A DNA stretch of 64,000 bases from Nomia melanderi (lineage: Eukaryota; Arthropoda; Insecta; Hymenoptera; Halictidae): the NCBI RefSeq assembly GCF_051020985.1, contig NW_027475133.1, positions 4,650,001 to 4,714,000 on the forward strand, read 5' to 3'. Both the position numbers and the translations under genes were made by a program. How positions within the stretch are numbered: position 1 is the stretch's first letter; the number at the start of each line of letters is the position of its first letter. Shown here piece after piece: positions 62,441 to 64,000 of this stretch. The notes under the pieces were generated by a model. The model worked only from the letters and a program-made list of their open reading frames with translations. It did not search any database and was not told where the DNA came from.

Positions 62441-64000
62441 TCTGTGCAGCGGGAACGACCTCGGACCACCAGGGGCCGAGAAAACCACCGTCCCGTGGGG
62501 CCGGACACTTAGGGTCAGGGAAAAATCCCATATATATCTGGTGATATCTTGGGTGCTGTTAGAGATAGCGCAATAAACCAAAGTGAATTATCTGCAGGAA
62601 GCCCTGGCGCATGATTCTGTGCAGCGGGAACGACCTCGGACCACCAGGGGCCGAGAAAATCACCGTCTCATGGGGCCGGACTGTAAGGGTCAGGGAAAAA
62701 CCCAATATATATCTGGTGATATCTAGGGTGCTATTAGAGATACCGCAATAAAACAAAGTGCATTGTCTGTAGGAGGCCCTGGCGAATGGATCTGTGCAGC
62801 AGGAACGACCTCGGACCACCAGGAGCCGAGAAAATTAGTGATATTCGGAATCCGTCACCCAAGATCATGTAAAAATGCAGCATACATCTGGTGATATCTC
62901 GGGTGCTATTACAGATAGCGCAATAAATCAAAGTGCATTGTCTGTAGGAGGCCCTGGCGCACGAATCTGTGCAGCGGGAACGACCTCGGACCACCAGGGG
63001 CCGAGAAAACCACCGTCTCATGGGGCTGGACACTCAGGGTGAGGGAAATATCCAATATATATCTGGTGATATCTCGGGTGTTATTACAGATAGCGCAATA
63101 AATCAAAGTGCATTGTCAGTAGGTGGCCGTGGCGCATGAATCTGGGCAGCGGGAACGACCTCGGACCACCAGGCGCCGAGAAGACCACAGTCTCATGGGT
63201 CCGGACACTCAGGGTCAGGGTAAAATCCCATATATATCTGGTGATATCTTGGGTGCTGTTAGAGAAAGCGCAATAAACCAAAGTGAATTATCTGCAGGAG
63301 GCCCTGGCGCATGAATCTGTGCTGCGGGAACGACCTCGGTCCACCAGGGGCCGAGAAAACCACCGTCTCATGGGGCTGGACACTCAGGGTGAGGGAAATA
63401 TCCAATATATATCTGGTGATATCTCGGGTGCTATTACAGATAGCGCAATAAATCAAAGTGCATTGTCAGTAGGAGGCCGTGGCGCATGAATCTGGGCAGC
63501 GGGAACGACCTCGGACCACCAGGGGCCGAGAAGACCACCGTCTCATGGGGCCGGCCACTCAGGGTCAGGGGAAAATCCAATATATATCTGGTGATATCTC
63601 GGGTGCTATTAGAGATAGCGCAATAAGCCAAAGGGAATTATCTGCAGGAGGCCCTGGCGCATGCATCTGTGCAGCGGGAACGACCTAGGACCACCAGGGG
63701 CCGAGAAAACCACCGTCTCATGGGGCCGGAGACTCAGGGTAAGGGAAAAATCCAATATATATCTGGTGATATCTCGGGTGCTATTATAGATAGCGCAATA
63801 AACCAAAGTGAGTTATCTGTAGGAGGCCCTGGCGCATGAATCTGTGCAGCGGGAACTACCTCGGACCACCAGGGGCCGAGAAAACCACAGTCTCATGGGG
63901 CCGGACACTCAGGGTCAGGGAAAAATCCAATATATATCTTGTGATATCTCGGGTGCTATTACAGATAGCGCAATAAATCAAAGTGCGTTGTCTGTAGGAG
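62441..64000 (+). repeat. Monomers related to 16.8-17.5 kb and 30.2-30.6 kb, running off the window
   Basis: Contains the 'gtcccgtggggccgg' monomer (about 62,491), the 'ggactgtaagggtcagg' monomer (about 62,678), an N1 centre with extra changes (62,835), then 'gagaagaccacagtctcatgg' in outline (about 63,178). These resemble 17,188, 17,375 and 16,828, but in a different order. The final part (63,479-63,840) resembles 30,240-30,600. The array continues past the end. Confidence 0.8.

Larger units (their letters stand above)
1..64000 (+). repeat. 175-bp complex satellite array, head-to-tail, spanning the whole window
   Basis: Every line of sequence is a variant of one monomer, and all copies face the same way. 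I took the conserved 'gtgaatt/gtgcatt' site as phase marker. Its first good copy is at 144 and its last at 63,983, a span of 63,839 bp that fits 365 monomers with a net loss of 36 bp. The 36 bp are fully explained by thirty 1-bp and three 2-bp deletions that I could locate. No transposon, microsatellite tract, inversion or unique sequence interrupts it. Both window ends lie inside monomers. Arrays of this size with a near-nucleosomal unit are typical of eukaryotic centromeric or pericentromeric satellites; that assignment is inference. Protein-coding function is not supported, because 175 is not divisible by 3 and the frame rotates in each unit. Confidence 0.98.

Noticed and set aside
1..64000. 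CRISPR array
   Set aside because: Whole 175-bp units are repeated with no unique spacers between short repeats.
1..64000. Alpha satellite (171 bp) or 5S rDNA-type tandem array
   Set aside because: The unit is 175 bp and about 53% G+C, unlike A/T-rich alpha satellite. No 5S internal control region or other rRNA/tRNA sequence is recognisable.

Overview
This window is one uninterrupted block of satellite DNA. All 64,000 bases are head-to-tail copies of a monomer of about 175 bp (about 53% G+C), in one orientation and with no unrelated sequence. Both ends fall inside the array, so it is longer than the window. I find no protein-coding gene, RNA gene, mobile element, CRISPR array or prokaryotic operon signal. 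The many 60-150 codon open frames on both strands are by-products of the repeat: they recur every monomer, and 175 is not a multiple of 3. A multi-kilobase complex satellite with a near-nucleosomal unit and higher-order repeats (HORs) points to a eukaryotic chromosome, most likely centromeric or pericentromeric heterochromatin. The species cannot be named from sequence alone. It is not human-type alpha satellite: length, G+C and motifs differ, and the pattern of a canonical CENP-B box is absent at the two places in the monomer where it would best fit.

The monomer is a mosaic of linked variants. (1) One face of the unit has two haplotypes: 'attaga...aacc...gaattatctgcagg' (with a PstI site) and 'attaca...aatc...gcattgtctgtagg' (without). 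(2) The centre has two haplotypes: 'ccggacactcagggtcaggggaaaa' in outline, and 'ctggacactcagggtgagggaaata' in outline. (3) About 25 monomers have a strongly diverged centre of two kinds (N1, N2), and four more are canonical/N1 hybrids. Two short dyads sit in each monomer: one around positions like 4662-4680 and one around 5619-5639.

Layout. 1-2.05 kb: part of HOR family I. 2.05-6.44 kb: irregular monomers with local 3-mer and 11-mer duplications. 6.44-23.2 kb: seven consecutive family I units of 7 to 17 monomers, plus a partial one to about 25.3 kb. 25.3-31.0 kb: irregular and mosaic. 31.0-38.4 kb: two nearly identical 3,675-bp (21-mer) units, with a partial third copy to 41.4 kb. 41.4-49.1 kb: three units of a third family that differ by whole-monomer deletions. 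49.1-49.8 kb: tandem 349-bp dimers. 49.8-57.8 kb: two apparently identical 4,024-bp (23-mer) units. 57.8-59.2 kb: monomers with little local duplication. 59.2-64 kb: a patchwork of segments found again at 5.9-7 kb, 16.8-17.5 kb and 25.3-30.5 kb.

The dominant process visible is unequal crossover or gene conversion in register. Related units differ by whole monomers, and several breakpoints can be placed within 13-40 bp inside shared sequence. The monomer length is strongly kept: by eye, 335 of 365 successive units are exactly 175 bp, 27 are 174 and 3 are 172, with no net insertion anywhere.
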